From assembly GCA_945291235.1 (NCBI GenBank), contig CALYQY010000050.1, positions 1 through 17,092 of the forward strand: DNA of 17,092 nucleotides, in the 5' to 3' direction. Position 1 is the first letter of the stretch. The number at the start of each line of letters is the position of its first letter. Under the pieces are notes generated by a model. The model was not told where the DNA came from. It worked only from the letters and a program-made list of their open reading frames with translations, and did no database searches. Source of the DNA: an uncultured Gilliamella sp. (GTDB lineage: Bacteria > Pseudomonadota > Gammaproteobacteria > Enterobacterales > Enterobacteriaceae). Shown one piece after another: positions 7,529-16,221 of this stretch. The translations under genes and the position numbers were made by a program.

Positions 7529-7543
7529 AAGCAATCCTTATAT

Positions 7544-8809
7544 TTAGCTAAGATATCGGTTAATAATGGCAAGAAGCCGATCTAATGCTCCTTGATTTTG
7601 TTTTAAGACTTGATACGCATTTTCGCCAATCTGTTTACGTTTAGTTGGGTGATTTAACAGATCATCTACGGTTAAATAGAGTTCATCTACTGAGTTACGG
7701 CAAACAAGCAGTCCATTGGCTGCCTTTAGTTGTTCACAAATAACCTTAAAATTGAAAAAGTGCTCGCCAATAATAATCGGTATATGATGCAAAGCCGGCT
7801 CTAATGGATTATGACCGCCGTGCTCAATTAAACTGCCACCGATTAAGGCAATATCCGCAACACCATAAAGCTCCAGTAATTCACCCATGGTATCACCTAA
7901 TATCACTTGCGTTTGATCGTTTGGCGTTTGATCAGCGCTACGCTTAATATAGCGCAATCGGTTATCGATAATCAATTTTTCTACTGTTTTAAAACGCTCC
8001 GGGTGGCGAGGCACTAAAATTAATAACAGATTCGGGTGGTTTTGGACTAAGCGTTTAAATGCCGATAAAATAATTTCATCTTCACCGCTGTGGGTGCTGG
8101 CTGCTATCAATACCGGTCGATTTAATTGCCATTGCTGTTTCAACTCAGCAATGCGCTGATGTTGTTTAGCGGTTAAATCAATATCAAATTTTATACTACC
8201 GGTAATGGCTAAGTGATCTGCCGGTAAACCTAACCGGATAAATCGTTCGCCGTCTTGCTGATTTTGTGCAGCAACAACACTGATTTTACGCAGTAGGCGA
8301 CTGATTGCTGAGCCTAGTTTACTGTACCGTTTCGCCGAACGCTCAGAGAGTCGGGCATTAGCGACAATTAAAGGAATATGCCGTTTATAACACTGATTGA
8401 TAAAATTTGGCCATAGTTCTGTCTCCATAATTATCACCAGCTTTGGTTGAACAGTGTTTAAAAAACGACGAAGCGCACAAGGTAGGTCATAAGGTAAATA
8501 AATATGATTAACGCTATCTTTGAGCAGTGATTTTACCCGTTCGGAGCCAGTTGGTGTCATTGTGGTGACAGTAATAGGTAAATGTGGATATTGCTGTTTT
8601 AACGCGTTAATTAGTGGCACAGCCGCAATGGTTTCGCCCACTGATACGGCATGCACTAAAATGCCACCGGCTTTGACTTTATTTTGACAAAAGCCATAGC
8701 GCTCAAGCCAACGTTGACGATAAGCCGGTGCTTTTCGGCTACGCCAAAGAAGCCTTAACCATACCAACGGCTGAATAAGATAGAGTAAAACAGTGTATAA
8801 AATTTGCAT
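7544..8809 (-). CDS. waaA: 3-deoxy-D-manno-octulosonic acid (Kdo) transferase WaaA
   Basis: Transfers Kdo from CMP-Kdo to lipid IVA, founding the lipopolysaccharide inner core, on the cytoplasmic face of the inner membrane. The 421 residues compare with 425 in E. coli. An N-terminal hydrophobic anchor (about 3-22) is followed by RKAPAYRQRW, then SVGET (56-60) containing the general-base glutamate E59, METELWP (128-134) and TMTPTGSERV. The C-terminal GT-B domain shows DTMGEL and GGHNPLE (331-337), typical of the GT30 family. It begins 5 bp after orn and has no clear Shine-Dalgarno, which suggests translational coupling. Finding waaA with hemH rather than in a lipopolysaccharide cluster differs from E. 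coli. Confidence 0.96.
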   Translation of the reverse strand: MQILYTVLLYLIQPLVWLRLLWRSRKAPAYRQRWLERYGFCQNKVKAGGILVHAVSVGETIAAVPLINALKQQYPHLPITVTTMTPTGSERVKSLLKDSVNHIYLPYDLPCALRRFLNTVQPKLVIIMETELWPNFINQCYKRHIPLIVANARLSERSAKRYSKLGSAISRLLRKISVVAAQNQQDGERFIRLGLPADHLAITGSIKFDIDLTAKQHQRIAELKQQWQLNRPVLIAASTHSGEDEIILSAFKRLVQNHPNLLLILVPRHPERFKTVEKLIIDNRLRYIKRSADQTPNDQTQVILGDTMGELLELYGVADIALIGGSLIEHGGHNPLEPALHHIPIIIGEHFFNFKVICEQLKAANGLLVCRNSVDELYLTVDDLLNHPTKRKQIGENAYQVLKQNQGALDRLLAIINRYLS

Positions 8810-8814
8810 AGCAA

Positions 8815-9378
8815 TTAATGAGATAAGTTAAAAAAATGTTGGCGATAATAAACTAGCTCAGCAATGGAATCACGAATATCATCGAGCGCTTGATGTGAAC
8901 TCTTTTTGCTGATGCCTTTTAAAATTTCCGGTTTCCAACGTTTTGCTAATTCTTTCACCGTGCTGACATCTAAATAACGATAGTGAAAATAGCGCTCTAA
9001 ATCGGGCATGTAGTTGAATAAAAATCGGCGGTCTTGACCAATGGTATTACCGCAAATCGGTGAGCAATTTTCCGGTACCCACTGTTTTAAAAATGCCAGT
9101 GTTTGAAGCTCTGCTTGTTGTTCATTAATTTTACTTTGACGCACTCGATCAATAAGTCCCGAGTTTCCATGAGTCTTTTTATTCCAATCATCCATTAATG
9201 CTAATTGTTCATCTGATTGATGAACAGCAATTACCGGCCCTTCTGCAAGAATGTTGAGGTTTGTGTCGGTAACGATAGTGGCAATTTCGATAATGCGATC
9301 AACCGCCGGATTAAGTCCGGTCATTTCAAGGTCAATCCATATAAGATTATTACTATTTGCTTGTGATGGTTTAGTCAT
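8815..9378 (-). CDS. orn: Oligoribonuclease Orn
   Basis: A 3'-5' exoribonuclease that degrades the shortest RNA products and linear pGpG from cyclic-di-GMP breakdown; usually essential in gammaproteobacteria. The 187 residues match the family length. DEDDh catalytic residues are all visible: D16 and E18 in WIDLEMTG, D116 in NTIGQDRRF, and H162 and D167 in [13 protein letters not shown]. It heads the likely operon orn-waaA-hemH and is divergent from rsgA across 79 bp, the same pairing as in E. coli. The Shine-Dalgarno is poor. An extended -10 TGCTACACT on the - strand (9422-9414) is a candidate promoter. Confidence 0.96.
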   Translation of the reverse strand: MTKPSQANSNNLIWIDLEMTGLNPAVDRIIEIATIVTDTNLNILAEGPVIAVHQSDEQLALMDDWNKKTHGNSGLIDRVRQSKINEQQAELQTLAFLKQWVPENCSPICGNTIGQDRRFLFNYMPDLERYFHYRYLDVSTVKELAKRWKPEILKGISKKSSHQALDDIRDSIAELVYYRQHFFNLSH

Positions 9379-9413
9379 AATTTGCGTCAGAAATTTTCTT
9401 TTTAGTGCTCATT

Positions 9414-9422
9414 AGTGTAGCA
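9414..9422 (-). promoter_or_regulatory. Candidate extended -10 element for orn
   Basis: On the - strand TGCTACACT reads as TGn followed by TACACT, matching 4 of 6 -10 bases. A start near 9407 would give a leader of about 29 nt. No good -35 lies 17 bp upstream; a perfect TTGACA occurs nearby but is only 7 bp before the hexamer. Low confidence. Confidence 0.28.
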
Positions 9423-9457
9423 TAACTGTCAATCTCTGTTTTAGCAAAATTAGTGAC

Positions 9458-10486
9458 GTGGCAAAAATACAACTATCAAAAAATCAGAAACGGCGAGTGG
9501 CAGCTAAGCACCAACAACGTTTAGCAACGAAGCAAGATGAGAACTTGTCCAACTTTTCATCGCCTTATGAAGGTGTGGTGGTGAGTCGATATGGTAAATC
9601 TGCTGACGTTGAAAACGATGCCGGGCTTATCTACCGTTGCAGTATTCGGCGTACATTACCTTCACTGGTGACCGGCGATAGAGTTTTGTGGCGTGAAAGC
9701 CTCGAGCCTAATACCAATGGCATCATCGAGGCGGTACATCCTCGCCATTCGGAGCTGGTTCGTCCGGATTTTTATGACGGCGTTAAACCGGTTGCCGCCA
9801 ATGTCGATCAAATTGTTATTATTTCAGCCGTATTACCCGAGTTATCATTAAATATTATTGACAGATACTTAGTTGCTTGTGAAGCAACCGACATTCGCCC
9901 GATTATCGTGCTAAACAAGATCGACTTGCTCAATACCGATGAGCGAGCAGCTGTTGAAAAACAGTTAGCTATTTATAGCAAAATTGGCTATCAAGTGCTG
10001 TATGTATCTTGCCAAAATCAACAGGGTATTGCACCTTTACAAGCCGCTTTGCAAGGTAAAATCTCAATTTTAGTTGGGCAATCGGGGGTGGGGAAATCGA
10101 GTATTATTAATCGATTGTTACCGCATCAAACGCAATCGGCCATGACAGGTGATGTATCACAACTATCCGGACTAGGGCAACATACCACTACAGCAACCCG
10201 ACTTTATCATCTACCTAATGGCGGTGATATTATTGATTCACCCGGTATACGTGAATTTGGTTTGTGGCATTTGGAGCCGGAACAAGTGATAGCCGGTTTT
10301 ATTGAATTTGGTGACTATTTAGGGGGCTGTCAGTTCCGTGATTGTAATCACTTAAATACGCCCGGTTGTTTACTGCAACAAGCCGTCGCTGAAGGGAAAA
10401 TTGCTTCATCAAGATTAGATAATTATCATCGCATTTTACAATCGATGAAAGAAGTAAAAGCAAAAACCAATAAAAGCTATAAATAG
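9458..10486 (+). CDS. rsgA: Ribosome small-subunit-dependent GTPase RsgA
   Basis: A circularly permuted GTPase that acts late in 30S subunit assembly. The 342 residues begin at a GTG, giving [14 protein letters not shown], which aligns with the E. coli start. Order of parts: basic N-terminus, OB-fold (about 36-100, with [13 protein letters not shown]), then the permuted G domain with G4 NKID (153-156), G1 GQSGVGKSS (207-215), switch I GLGQHTTT (238-245) and G3 DSPG (260-263). A C-terminal zinc knuckle uses C291, C296, H298 and C304. A precise 10-bp tandem duplication overlaps its stop codon. It is divergent from orn and convergent with the HdeD-like gene. Confidence 0.96.
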   Translation: MAKIQLSKNQKRRVAAKHQQRLATKQDENLSNFSSPYEGVVVSRYGKSADVENDAGLIYRCSIRRTLPSLVTGDRVLWRESLEPNTNGIIEAVHPRHSELVRPDFYDGVKPVAANVDQIVIISAVLPELSLNIIDRYLVACEATDIRPIIVLNKIDLLNTDERAAVEKQLAIYSKIGYQVLYVSCQNQQGIAPLQAALQGKISILVGQSGVGKSSIINRLLPHQTQSAMTGDVSQLSGLGQHTTTATRLYHLPNGGDIIDSPGIREFGLWHLEPEQVIAGFIEFGDYLGGCQFRDCNHLNTPGCLLQQAVAEGKIASSRLDNYHRILQSMKEVKAKTNKSYK

Positions 10487-10494
10487 CTATAAAT
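10475..10494 (+). repeat. Tandem 10-bp duplication over the rsgA stop codon
   Basis: AGCTATAAAT occurs twice in direct succession (10475-10484, 10485-10494). The first copy supplies codons AGC TAT AAA and the TAG stop starts within its end. It probably arose by slippage; the coding end of rsgA is unaffected beyond this point. Confidence 0.75.
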
Positions 10495-10567
10495 CAGCGA
10501 TTGTTGCGCTAGCCAGAGTTTGACTGTCGGGTGATTAAAGCGGTGAGGGGGAATGGCTATCATGGAC

Positions 10568-10606
10568 TGTTGCCCACAAACTACCAGTGATAAATGGTGG
10601 GCAACA
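10568..10606. terminator. Long hairpin between convergent rsgA and HdeD-like genes
   Basis: TGTTGCCCAC (10568-10577) and GTGGGCAACA (10597-10606) pair perfectly over 10 bp with a 19-nt loop. An inner ACCA/TGGT pairing is an alternative. On the + strand it is followed by AGTTAATCTACTCTTTTA, a poor U-tract; on the - strand no U-tract follows. It lies between convergent genes and may end rsgA transcription or stabilise the mRNA end. Confidence 0.5.
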
Positions 10607-10621
10607 AGTTAATCTACTCTT

Positions 10622-11170
10622 TTATGGGCGTTTTTTCAGAGCAATACCAATAGCCACATATGCCCAACCTTGAAATATTAAGTCTATCCCTAAGAACATG
10701 CCTAACACCCAAAGACTATCATATGGCCAACCGACGATAATCATCACGCCTAAAATTAGTGTAATGATACCTGAGGTTAACACCCAACCCCAACTTGGTA
10801 AGTGGCGGTTATTCATGGCGGCAAATATTTGCGTAAAACCACTCATAATTAATAAGATTGAGATAACTAACGTTAATGCAGAAGATACTGCCACCGGTTG
10901 GAAATAAGACATTACACCAATAAAGATGTATAAAATCCCCATTATTGCCCATAGCGCAGATTGTCCAAAACCTTTAACCGTAAACGCATGGACTGCTTGG
11001 GCAATACCGGCAATTAAAATTAAAGTTCCAATAAAATAGACGGAAAAAACGGTTGCAATAAACTGGTAGCCTAAGGCTAAGGCACCTAATATCATTAAAA
11101 TTATACCAATAACAATAAACCAGCCTGATTTTTGTTTAAGCTCTTCAATACTATTTGTGTTTGATATCAT
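10622..11170 (-). CDS. HdeD-family (DUF308) inner-membrane protein
   Basis: A 182-residue, very hydrophobic protein with about six predicted transmembrane helices (for example IVIGIILMILGALALG near 18-33 and VLTSGIITLILGVMIIVGW near 129-147). The repeated G-I-x-x-I-x-G pattern, the late GWPYDSLW and the GxDLIFQGW segment are typical of the HdeD/DUF308 family. E. coli HdeD (about 190 residues) contributes to acid resistance at high cell density; the biochemical activity is not established. The periplasmic acid chaperone genes hdeA and hdeB that accompany it in E. coli are not in this window, so an acid role here is only inferred. GGAAA lies a few bases before the ATG. Confidence 0.85.
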   Translation of the reverse strand: MISNTNSIEELKQKSGWFIVIGIILMILGALALGYQFIATVFSVYFIGTLILIAGIAQAVHAFTVKGFGQSALWAIMGILYIFIGVMSYFQPVAVSSALTLVISILLIMSGFTQIFAAMNNRHLPSWGWVLTSGIITLILGVMIIVGWPYDSLWVLGMFLGIDLIFQGWAYVAIGIALKKRP

Positions 11171-11360
11171 GTTAATTTCCTATTTTATAATTGATTTATG
11201 GTTGTTAATAACAGTATTTTTCATTTCATATTTAACGTTGTTACGCCTTGAATCTGAATTGAAAAATACTAATTGATAACGTAAAGACACGATAAATAGC
11301 AAGATTAAGTGCATTTAAATTGTACAAAAATCACTCAGCATAATAAAGCGAATTATAAAA

Positions 11361-13034
11361 TTAATTTTTATCTTTCAGTGCTTCATCTAGTGTTGAGTAA
11401 AACATTAATTTATTGGGAATAGGTAAAATTTTGGCGCGTGCCAACGTTTTTAACGGTTGAAATTGTAATTCACAAATCGATAAATTTACCTGTTCGGGCA
11501 GTTCATCGATAAAATGTATTAATGCATTAAGTCCACCTGCATCGAGTATTGGCACCGCATCCCATTGTAATACGATATTTTCGTATCCATTTATTTTTTG
11601 GTACAGTTCCAAAAATGTTCGCTCAGCAGCCGCAAAAAACAGTGGACCACTAATACGAAGAACTAAGGTTTTATCATCACTTCGGTTAAGTTCAACTAAG
11701 CGAGTCATGCTGGCAATGCGACGCATAAAGAGAATTGAAGCAAGCACAATGCCTAATGTTATGGCAATGACCATATCAAATAATACCGTCAATGACATGC
11801 AGATAAGCATGATTAATATATCATCTTTAGGCGCACGTTTGATAATATAAATTACTCGCTGAAAAGCGCTCATGTTCCATGCCACAATTAACAGTAAAGC
11901 CGCCATTGCCGAAAGGGGTATAAACGACAATACTGGCGCAAAACAGACCAGCGCCAGTAAGACAATGACTGAATGCAATACGGCCGCAATTGGTGATGTC
12001 GCACCCGCTTTTACATTTGCCGCTGAGCGTGCAATAGCAGCTGTTGCTGAAATGCCACCAAAAAATGGTGCAATAATGTTGCCCAAACCTTGACCAATTA
12101 GCTCACTGTTTGAGTGGTGTTTGGTGTGGGTCATCTCATCTAACACAACTGCGCAAAGTAGTGATTCGATCGCACAAAGCATTGCCATTGTTAAGGCGAT
12201 TGGCGTAAGGGCTGAAATCGTTGACCAATCCCATTTAAAATCGGCATGTTGCCAAGGTAAGATTAATTCCGGTAACACAGACGGTATACCATGACCGATA
12301 GTGTTGTCCGGTAAAGTATAGCTAAATTTAGATCCTATTGTTTCAATATGACAATTAAATTGATTTAAAATAAACATCACTATCATGCCGGCAACCAATG
12401 CCGGTAAGTGACCGGAAATTTTTAACCTCAGTTTTGGCCATACAATTAACACAACTAATGTCACTAAACCGACTAAAGTATCAGCCAGATTAATTGTCGG
12501 AAAAGTTTTAACCAGTTCGATCACTTTGCCGACATAGCTTTCCGGCATATGCTCAAGGGTTAATCCAAAAAAATCTTTGATCTGCATGGTGGCAATGGTG
12601 ATTGCAATTCCGGAAGTAAAACCTAATACCACTGGCAAAGGAATATATTCAATTAAGCGCCCTAAACGAATTATCCCCATTAAAATAAGAAAAAAACCGG
12701 AAAGCAGGGTGGCAACTAAGAGTCCGGATAAGCCATACTGCAACGAAACCGGATATAAAATAACCACAAATGCCGCAGTCGGGCCTGAAACACTAAAGCG
12801 TGAACCGCCAGTTATGGCAATAACAAATCCTGCAACAATTGCCGTATATAGACCGTGTTGAGGGGGAACACCACTAGCGATAGCTAACGCCATGGCGAGC
12901 GGTATAGCAATAATACCAACAGTAATGCCTGCAATTAAGTCTTTAAAAAAACGTGTTGTGGTATAAGGGGTTTTAATACATGATGATATTAATGCACTGC
13001 TAATTAGCGTTCCGGAAAAGCCATATAATTTCAT
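11361..13034 (-). CDS. dauA: SulP-family C4-dicarboxylate transporter DauA
   Basis: An inner-membrane transporter of 557 residues (E. coli DauA/YchM about 559), reported to import succinate, fumarate and aspartate at acidic pH. The N-terminal two-thirds is the SulP membrane domain, with [20 protein letters not shown] (about 32-51) and [20 protein letters not shown] typical of the family; the mid-region [17 protein letters not shown] and [20 protein letters not shown] follow E. coli closely. A cytoplasmic STAS domain occupies roughly residues 450-550, including the conserved [15 protein letters not shown]. No clear Shine-Dalgarno is seen; the start is chosen because the N-terminal length before DLIAG matches E. 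coli. It is divergent from the HAE phosphatase gene across 358 bp. Confidence 0.93.
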   Translation of the reverse strand: MKLYGFSGTLISSALISSCIKTPYTTTRFFKDLIAGITVGIIAIPLAMALAIASGVPPQHGLYTAIVAGFVIAITGGSRFSVSGPTAAFVVILYPVSLQYGLSGLLVATLLSGFFLILMGIIRLGRLIEYIPLPVVLGFTSGIAITIATMQIKDFFGLTLEHMPESYVGKVIELVKTFPTINLADTLVGLVTLVVLIVWPKLRLKISGHLPALVAGMIVMFILNQFNCHIETIGSKFSYTLPDNTIGHGIPSVLPELILPWQHADFKWDWSTISALTPIALTMAMLCAIESLLCAVVLDEMTHTKHHSNSELIGQGLGNIIAPFFGGISATAAIARSAANVKAGATSPIAAVLHSVIVLLALVCFAPVLSFIPLSAMAALLLIVAWNMSAFQRVIYIIKRAPKDDILIMLICMSLTVLFDMVIAITLGIVLASILFMRRIASMTRLVELNRSDDKTLVLRISGPLFFAAAERTFLELYQKINGYENIVLQWDAVPILDAGGLNALIHFIDELPEQVNLSICELQFQPLKTLARAKILPIPNKLMFYSTLDEALKDKN

Positions 13035-13392
13035 TATCTTTTAATCAATTAGTGAGGTATAACTTGAATACTAATAAGATAATCTTTTTTAAAAAAATTA
13101 AAAGAGTGTTGTGAAAATAAAATCTATTTTGTAATTAAATAAAGTGAATAAATTTAGCTTTGGCGTGGAAAAAGTTTAGGGTTAGCAAAATGGTATTTGA
13201 TTAAAACTATTTGCCGTTTAATTTAATGAATCAATCAGCCGTGGTAAATAATATTGTTTTATTAAATCGCTTGTTTAGCGCCACTTTTCGCTTTAATCTA
13301 TTACCGAGTACTTTCTTTACTCGCCACTATTAAAAAATAAAATCTACCCTCTCTTTTTATCAATTGTCTTGCATGATTTGTAGGAGCGATTT
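13035..13392. other. 358-bp gene-free region between dauA and the HAE phosphatase
   Basis: This divergent intergenic region must hold promoters for both flanking genes, but I cannot place either confidently. It is very A/T rich, with a TTTTTTAAAAAAA tract near 13085. A small hairpin CGAGTA-7-TACTCG lies at 13305-13323, about 70 bp before the phosphatase start. A 35-codon frame at 13226-13333 lacks a ribosome binding site and is not called as a gene. Confidence 0.5.
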
Positions 13393-14772
13393 ATGGTGTT
13401 TGCAAAGCAGCAATTTTTTAAACATTCATTTAAAGCGATAGGATTAATTATGTTACTTGCTTTATCTTCATCGGTGTTTGCGCTTGCGCAATTAGCTGGC
13501 TCAAAATCGGCTTATCAATATGATAATCAGCAAATGCTAACGCCGGCACCAAAAGGCTATAGTGCATTTTATATCGATCATGTTGGTCGGCATGGTTCAC
13601 GCTATATCAGTAAAGCAAAATATGAAGATATTGCCTATAGTGTTTTAATATTGGCAGAAAAAAATAACCAGCTAACCCCAGCAGGTAAAGCGTTAATTAC
13701 TCAAGTTGCTGCTATTAAACAGCTCAATAATAAGCACTATGGTGAGCTGACCGATCTTGGTCGCAACGATATTGCGTTAATTAGCAAGCGCATGCTAGCC
13801 AATAATCCAACCGTATTTAAAGGGCAGAAGATCGAGGTGCTCAGCTCAACTTCATCAAGAGCAAAAGAGACCGCTCAAATTTTTATGCAAGCTTTTCAAG
13901 CCCTATATCCTGATATTGAAATAGCCACTCAGCCGGAAGATCAGCAATTTTTACTGCGCTTTTTTAACTATGCGCCGGCTTACGATGAATATAAAAAAAG
14001 CCGTCTTGTTAAACAGGCTTTAACATCACTTGAGCATGACCCAAAAACGATTGAAATTAGTCGAACGGTAGGCAAAAAAATCTTTACTGATGCGTTTTTA
14101 TCACAGTTAAATGAAGGTATCTCAATTAATGATAAATCGCCGATTAAGACGGAAGATTTTGTGATTGCGCTTTTCCAACTTTATCAAGAGTTGTTAGCAT
14201 TACCTTCACAGGTATTAGTCGATAATCATCTTGATTTTGATGATTATTTTTCAGTAGATGATAACGCATGGCTTAATACCGTTGTCACAGCTAAAAACTA
14301 TCTGCAAATTGGTCCGGCGTGGGATGCAAATGGTATTCAAATTAAAATCGCTGCGCCGCTATTATGGGATATGTTAACAAGTGCCGATAAAGCCATTGAA
14401 AATGGTCATATTGATGCCAATTTACGCTTTGCTCACGCTGAAACTGTCTCGCCGTTAGCCACATTACTAGAAATCGAAGGGGCGGCAACGGTGGCTGCAT
14501 CAATTTTTGATTATCCAAACGTTTGGCGAGCCGATAAAATTGTCCCCATGGGCGCCAATATTCAATGGATTTTTTATCGTAGCGAGCAGGCTAACCAACC
14601 GATACTGGTGAAGGTATTATTAAATGAGCGAGAAGTTCATCTGCCAATTAGCACCGTCAATTATCCTTACTATCGTTGGGATGAGGTTAAACAGTTTTAT
14701 ACCGACAAGCTCAATAAATTGGGCTTAATGCAAAATCAAAATATGATGAAAATGTTACAAAATTTGCAGTGA
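13393..14772 (+). CDS. Secreted histidine phosphatase, HAE (MINPP-like phytase) type
   Basis: A branch-2 histidine phosphatase of 459 residues. A signal peptide (about 1-32, hydrophobic core AIGLIMLLALSSSVFALA) predicts export. The catalytic loop is RHGSRY (66-71) with nucleophile H67, followed by a second arginine R156 in SSTSSRAKETA. The proton-donor motif is HAE (348-350, in RFAHAETVSPLATLLE) rather than the HD of AppA-type phytases and glucose-1-phosphatase. HAE is the mark of multiple inositol polyphosphate phosphatases (MINPP), whose bacterial members dephosphorylate phytate. The protein contains no cysteine, unlike the disulfide-rich enteric AppA. GGAG (13383-13386) lies 6 nt before the ATG. 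Two hairpins after the stop suggest a single-gene transcript. Another phosphomonoester substrate is possible. Confidence 0.85.
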   Translation: MVFAKQQFFKHSFKAIGLIMLLALSSSVFALAQLAGSKSAYQYDNQQMLTPAPKGYSAFYIDHVGRHGSRYISKAKYEDIAYSVLILAEKNNQLTPAGKALITQVAAIKQLNNKHYGELTDLGRNDIALISKRMLANNPTVFKGQKIEVLSSTSSRAKETAQIFMQAFQALYPDIEIATQPEDQQFLLRFFNYAPAYDEYKKSRLVKQALTSLEHDPKTIEISRTVGKKIFTDAFLSQLNEGISINDKSPIKTEDFVIALFQLYQELLALPSQVLVDNHLDFDDYFSVDDNAWLNTVVTAKNYLQIGPAWDANGIQIKIAAPLLWDMLTSADKAIENGHIDANLRFAHAETVSPLATLLEIEGAATVAASIFDYPNVWRADKIVPMGANIQWIFYRSEQANQPILVKVLLNEREVHLPISTVNYPYYRWDEVKQFYTDKLNKLGLMQNQNMMKMLQNLQ

Positions 14773-14776
14773 TTTT

Positions 14777-14796
14777 ACCGCTGCCAAAGCGGTTTT
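14777..14796 (+). terminator. First hairpin terminator after the HAE phosphatase
   Basis: ACCGCT (14777-14782) and AGCGGT (14788-14793) form a 6-bp GC-rich stem with a 5-nt loop GCCAA, followed by TTT. It starts 4 nt past the stop codon. Confidence 0.6.
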
Positions 14797-14839
14797 GTCA
14801 CCGTTTCGCTAAATTTTGTGACAGAAGATAATGTTGCCT

Positions 14840-14872
14840 AACCAACACGTTATTCTATCAGTGTTGGTTTTT
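14840..14872 (+). terminator. Second intrinsic terminator after the HAE phosphatase
   Basis: AACCAACAC (14840-14848) pairs perfectly with GTGTTGGTT (14861-14869), loop 12 nt, followed by TTT on the + strand. On the - strand no T-run follows, so it serves the + strand gene, though it could also slow transcripts from dtd. Confidence 0.72.
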
Positions 14873-14924
14873 AATGGGTGGATTTTTAACTATTGGTAAG
14901 ATTTTAGGCGTTTTAATCAGATGA

Positions 14925-15359
14925 TCACACTTGTAGCCAAAAAGTGACCGGGCCGTCGTTAATTAATGCCACTTGCATATCGGCGGCAAATTGACCGGTT
15001 TGGGTGTTTATCTGTTTTTGGCATTGTTCTACAAAAAATTGATAGAGTTGGTTGGCTAGTTGTGGGTTAGCACCTTTAGTAAAGCTCGGACGCATCCCTT
15101 TTTGGGTATCGGCCGCTAAAGTAAATTGGGAAACCACTAACACTTCGCCATTTACTTGACTGACATTCAAATTCATTTTACCGTCACTATCACTGAAAAC
15201 CCGATATCCCAGCACTTTTTCACATAAACGTTTGGCTTTTTGTTCGTCATCGCCTTGTTCAACGCCAAGTAAAATAAGTAAGCCATGCTTAATCTGTCCA
15301 ACAATGTGATCATCGATAGTAACAGAAGCTTGTTTAACACGTTGAATTAAGGCGATCAT
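14925..15359 (-). CDS. dtd: D-aminoacyl-tRNA deacylase Dtd
   Basis: Hydrolyses D-amino acids (and glycine mischarged on tRNA-Ala) from tRNA, keeping protein synthesis homochiral; cytoplasmic homodimer. The 144 residues match the family. Motif 1 SQFTLAAD lies at 77-84, with KGMRPSF just after, and the cross-subunit Gly-cisPro motif is NDGPVTF with G136-P137. It begins 8 bp after yihY, whose 3' end holds a GGAG about a dozen bases before the ATG, so translation is likely coupled. The yihY-dtd order is also found in E. coli. Confidence 0.96.
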   Translation of the reverse strand: MIALIQRVKQASVTIDDHIVGQIKHGLLILLGVEQGDDEQKAKRLCEKVLGYRVFSDSDGKMNLNVSQVNGEVLVVSQFTLAADTQKGMRPSFTKGANPQLANQLYQFFVEQCQKQINTQTGQFAADMQVALINDGPVTFWLQV

Positions 15360-15367
15360 AATACGAT

Positions 15368-16210
15368 TTACTCCGGTTGAGGCTGGTTTTCAAGGGGCTG
15401 CTTTTTTTGTCGATTAAATTCTGTCAATGTTGCGGCAAATTCTGCGCCAAAAAGTACAATGCACCAGGAGCAGTAAATCCAAACCAGCATGATAGGAATC
15501 GACGAAACAACACCGTAAATAAGTTGATAAGTTGGGAAGGAGGTCACATAAAGTGCAAATGCGCGCTTTCCTAATTCGAAAAGTATTGCTGCCACAATTG
15601 CGCCAATCATCGACTCTTTAAGTGGTACCGATTCGGTCGGAATAATGCTATAAAGTAACCAAAATCCAACCACAGAAATCAAAAACGGTAATATACTCAG
15701 TAAAATATTACTGGTGGCAGCGACGGATAACCATTTAAGTGAAAATATATAATAACTTACTGCCACACTTGATCCGACTAAAATCGGCCCCAATGTTAAA
15801 ATCGTCCAGTACATGGTTAAGTTGTACATAAACGAGCGTTTACGCTTAGTTTTCCAAATATGGTTAAGAGCAGTATTAATAGTGTTGATTAATAATAACG
15901 AAGTGACTATTAAGCCAATGACCCCAGCAAAGGTCATCTTTTTGGTGTTGGCGATAAACTGTTCAAGATAATTTTGTATCGTATCACTGGCGGTAGGAAC
16001 AAGGTTGCTGTAAATTAATTTTTTTAATGAAAGGCTTATTTCATCAAACATTGGGAAAGCAGAAAGCAAAGAAAAGATGACAGTGATAAGCGGAACTAAA
16101 GCCAAAATCGTAGTGTAAGCAAGCCCGGCTGCTGAAGTGGTCAAGCGGTCATGATTAAGGCGAGACCACAACATCATCGAAAAGGACTGTATTTGTTTGA
16201 GTATATTCAT
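15368..16210 (-). CDS. yihY: YihY/BrkB-family inner-membrane protein
   Basis: A 280-residue protein (E. coli YihY about 290) with about six transmembrane helices and the family opening [31 protein letters not shown] (abridged: conserved [15 protein letters not shown] near 27-41). Other typical parts are [20 protein letters not shown] and [17 protein letters not shown] near the end. The family was once called ribonuclease BN and 'virulence factor BrkB'; its real function is not established. The C-terminal tail is polar and cytoplasmic. It lies 11 bp after ftsN and 8 bp before dtd, so the three are probably one transcript. Confidence 0.9.
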   Translation of the reverse strand: MNILKQIQSFSMMLWSRLNHDRLTTSAAGLAYTTILALVPLITVIFSLLSAFPMFDEISLSLKKLIYSNLVPTASDTIQNYLEQFIANTKKMTFAGVIGLIVTSLLLINTINTALNHIWKTKRKRSFMYNLTMYWTILTLGPILVGSSVAVSYYIFSLKWLSVAATSNILLSILPFLISVVGFWLLYSIIPTESVPLKESMIGAIVAAILFELGKRAFALYVTSFPTYQLIYGVVSSIPIMLVWIYCSWCIVLFGAEFAATLTEFNRQKKQPLENQPQPE

Positions 16211-16221
16211 ATAATTTCTTA

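Noticed and set aside
7529..7534. TTG at 7534 as the start of hemH
   Set aside because: The AAGGA ribosome binding site directly abuts this codon, leaving no spacing. The GTG at 7528 is properly spaced and matches the family N-terminus.
13226..13333. 35-codon frame in the dauA-phosphatase intergenic region
   Set aside because: No Shine-Dalgarno, no signal peptide or recognisable domain; a chance frame of this size is expected in 358 bp.
14777..14796. AGCGGT in the hairpin as a Pasteurellaceae DNA-uptake sequence
   Set aside because: It matches neither AAGTGCGGT nor ACAAGCGGT, and I did not notice repeated copies elsewhere in the window.
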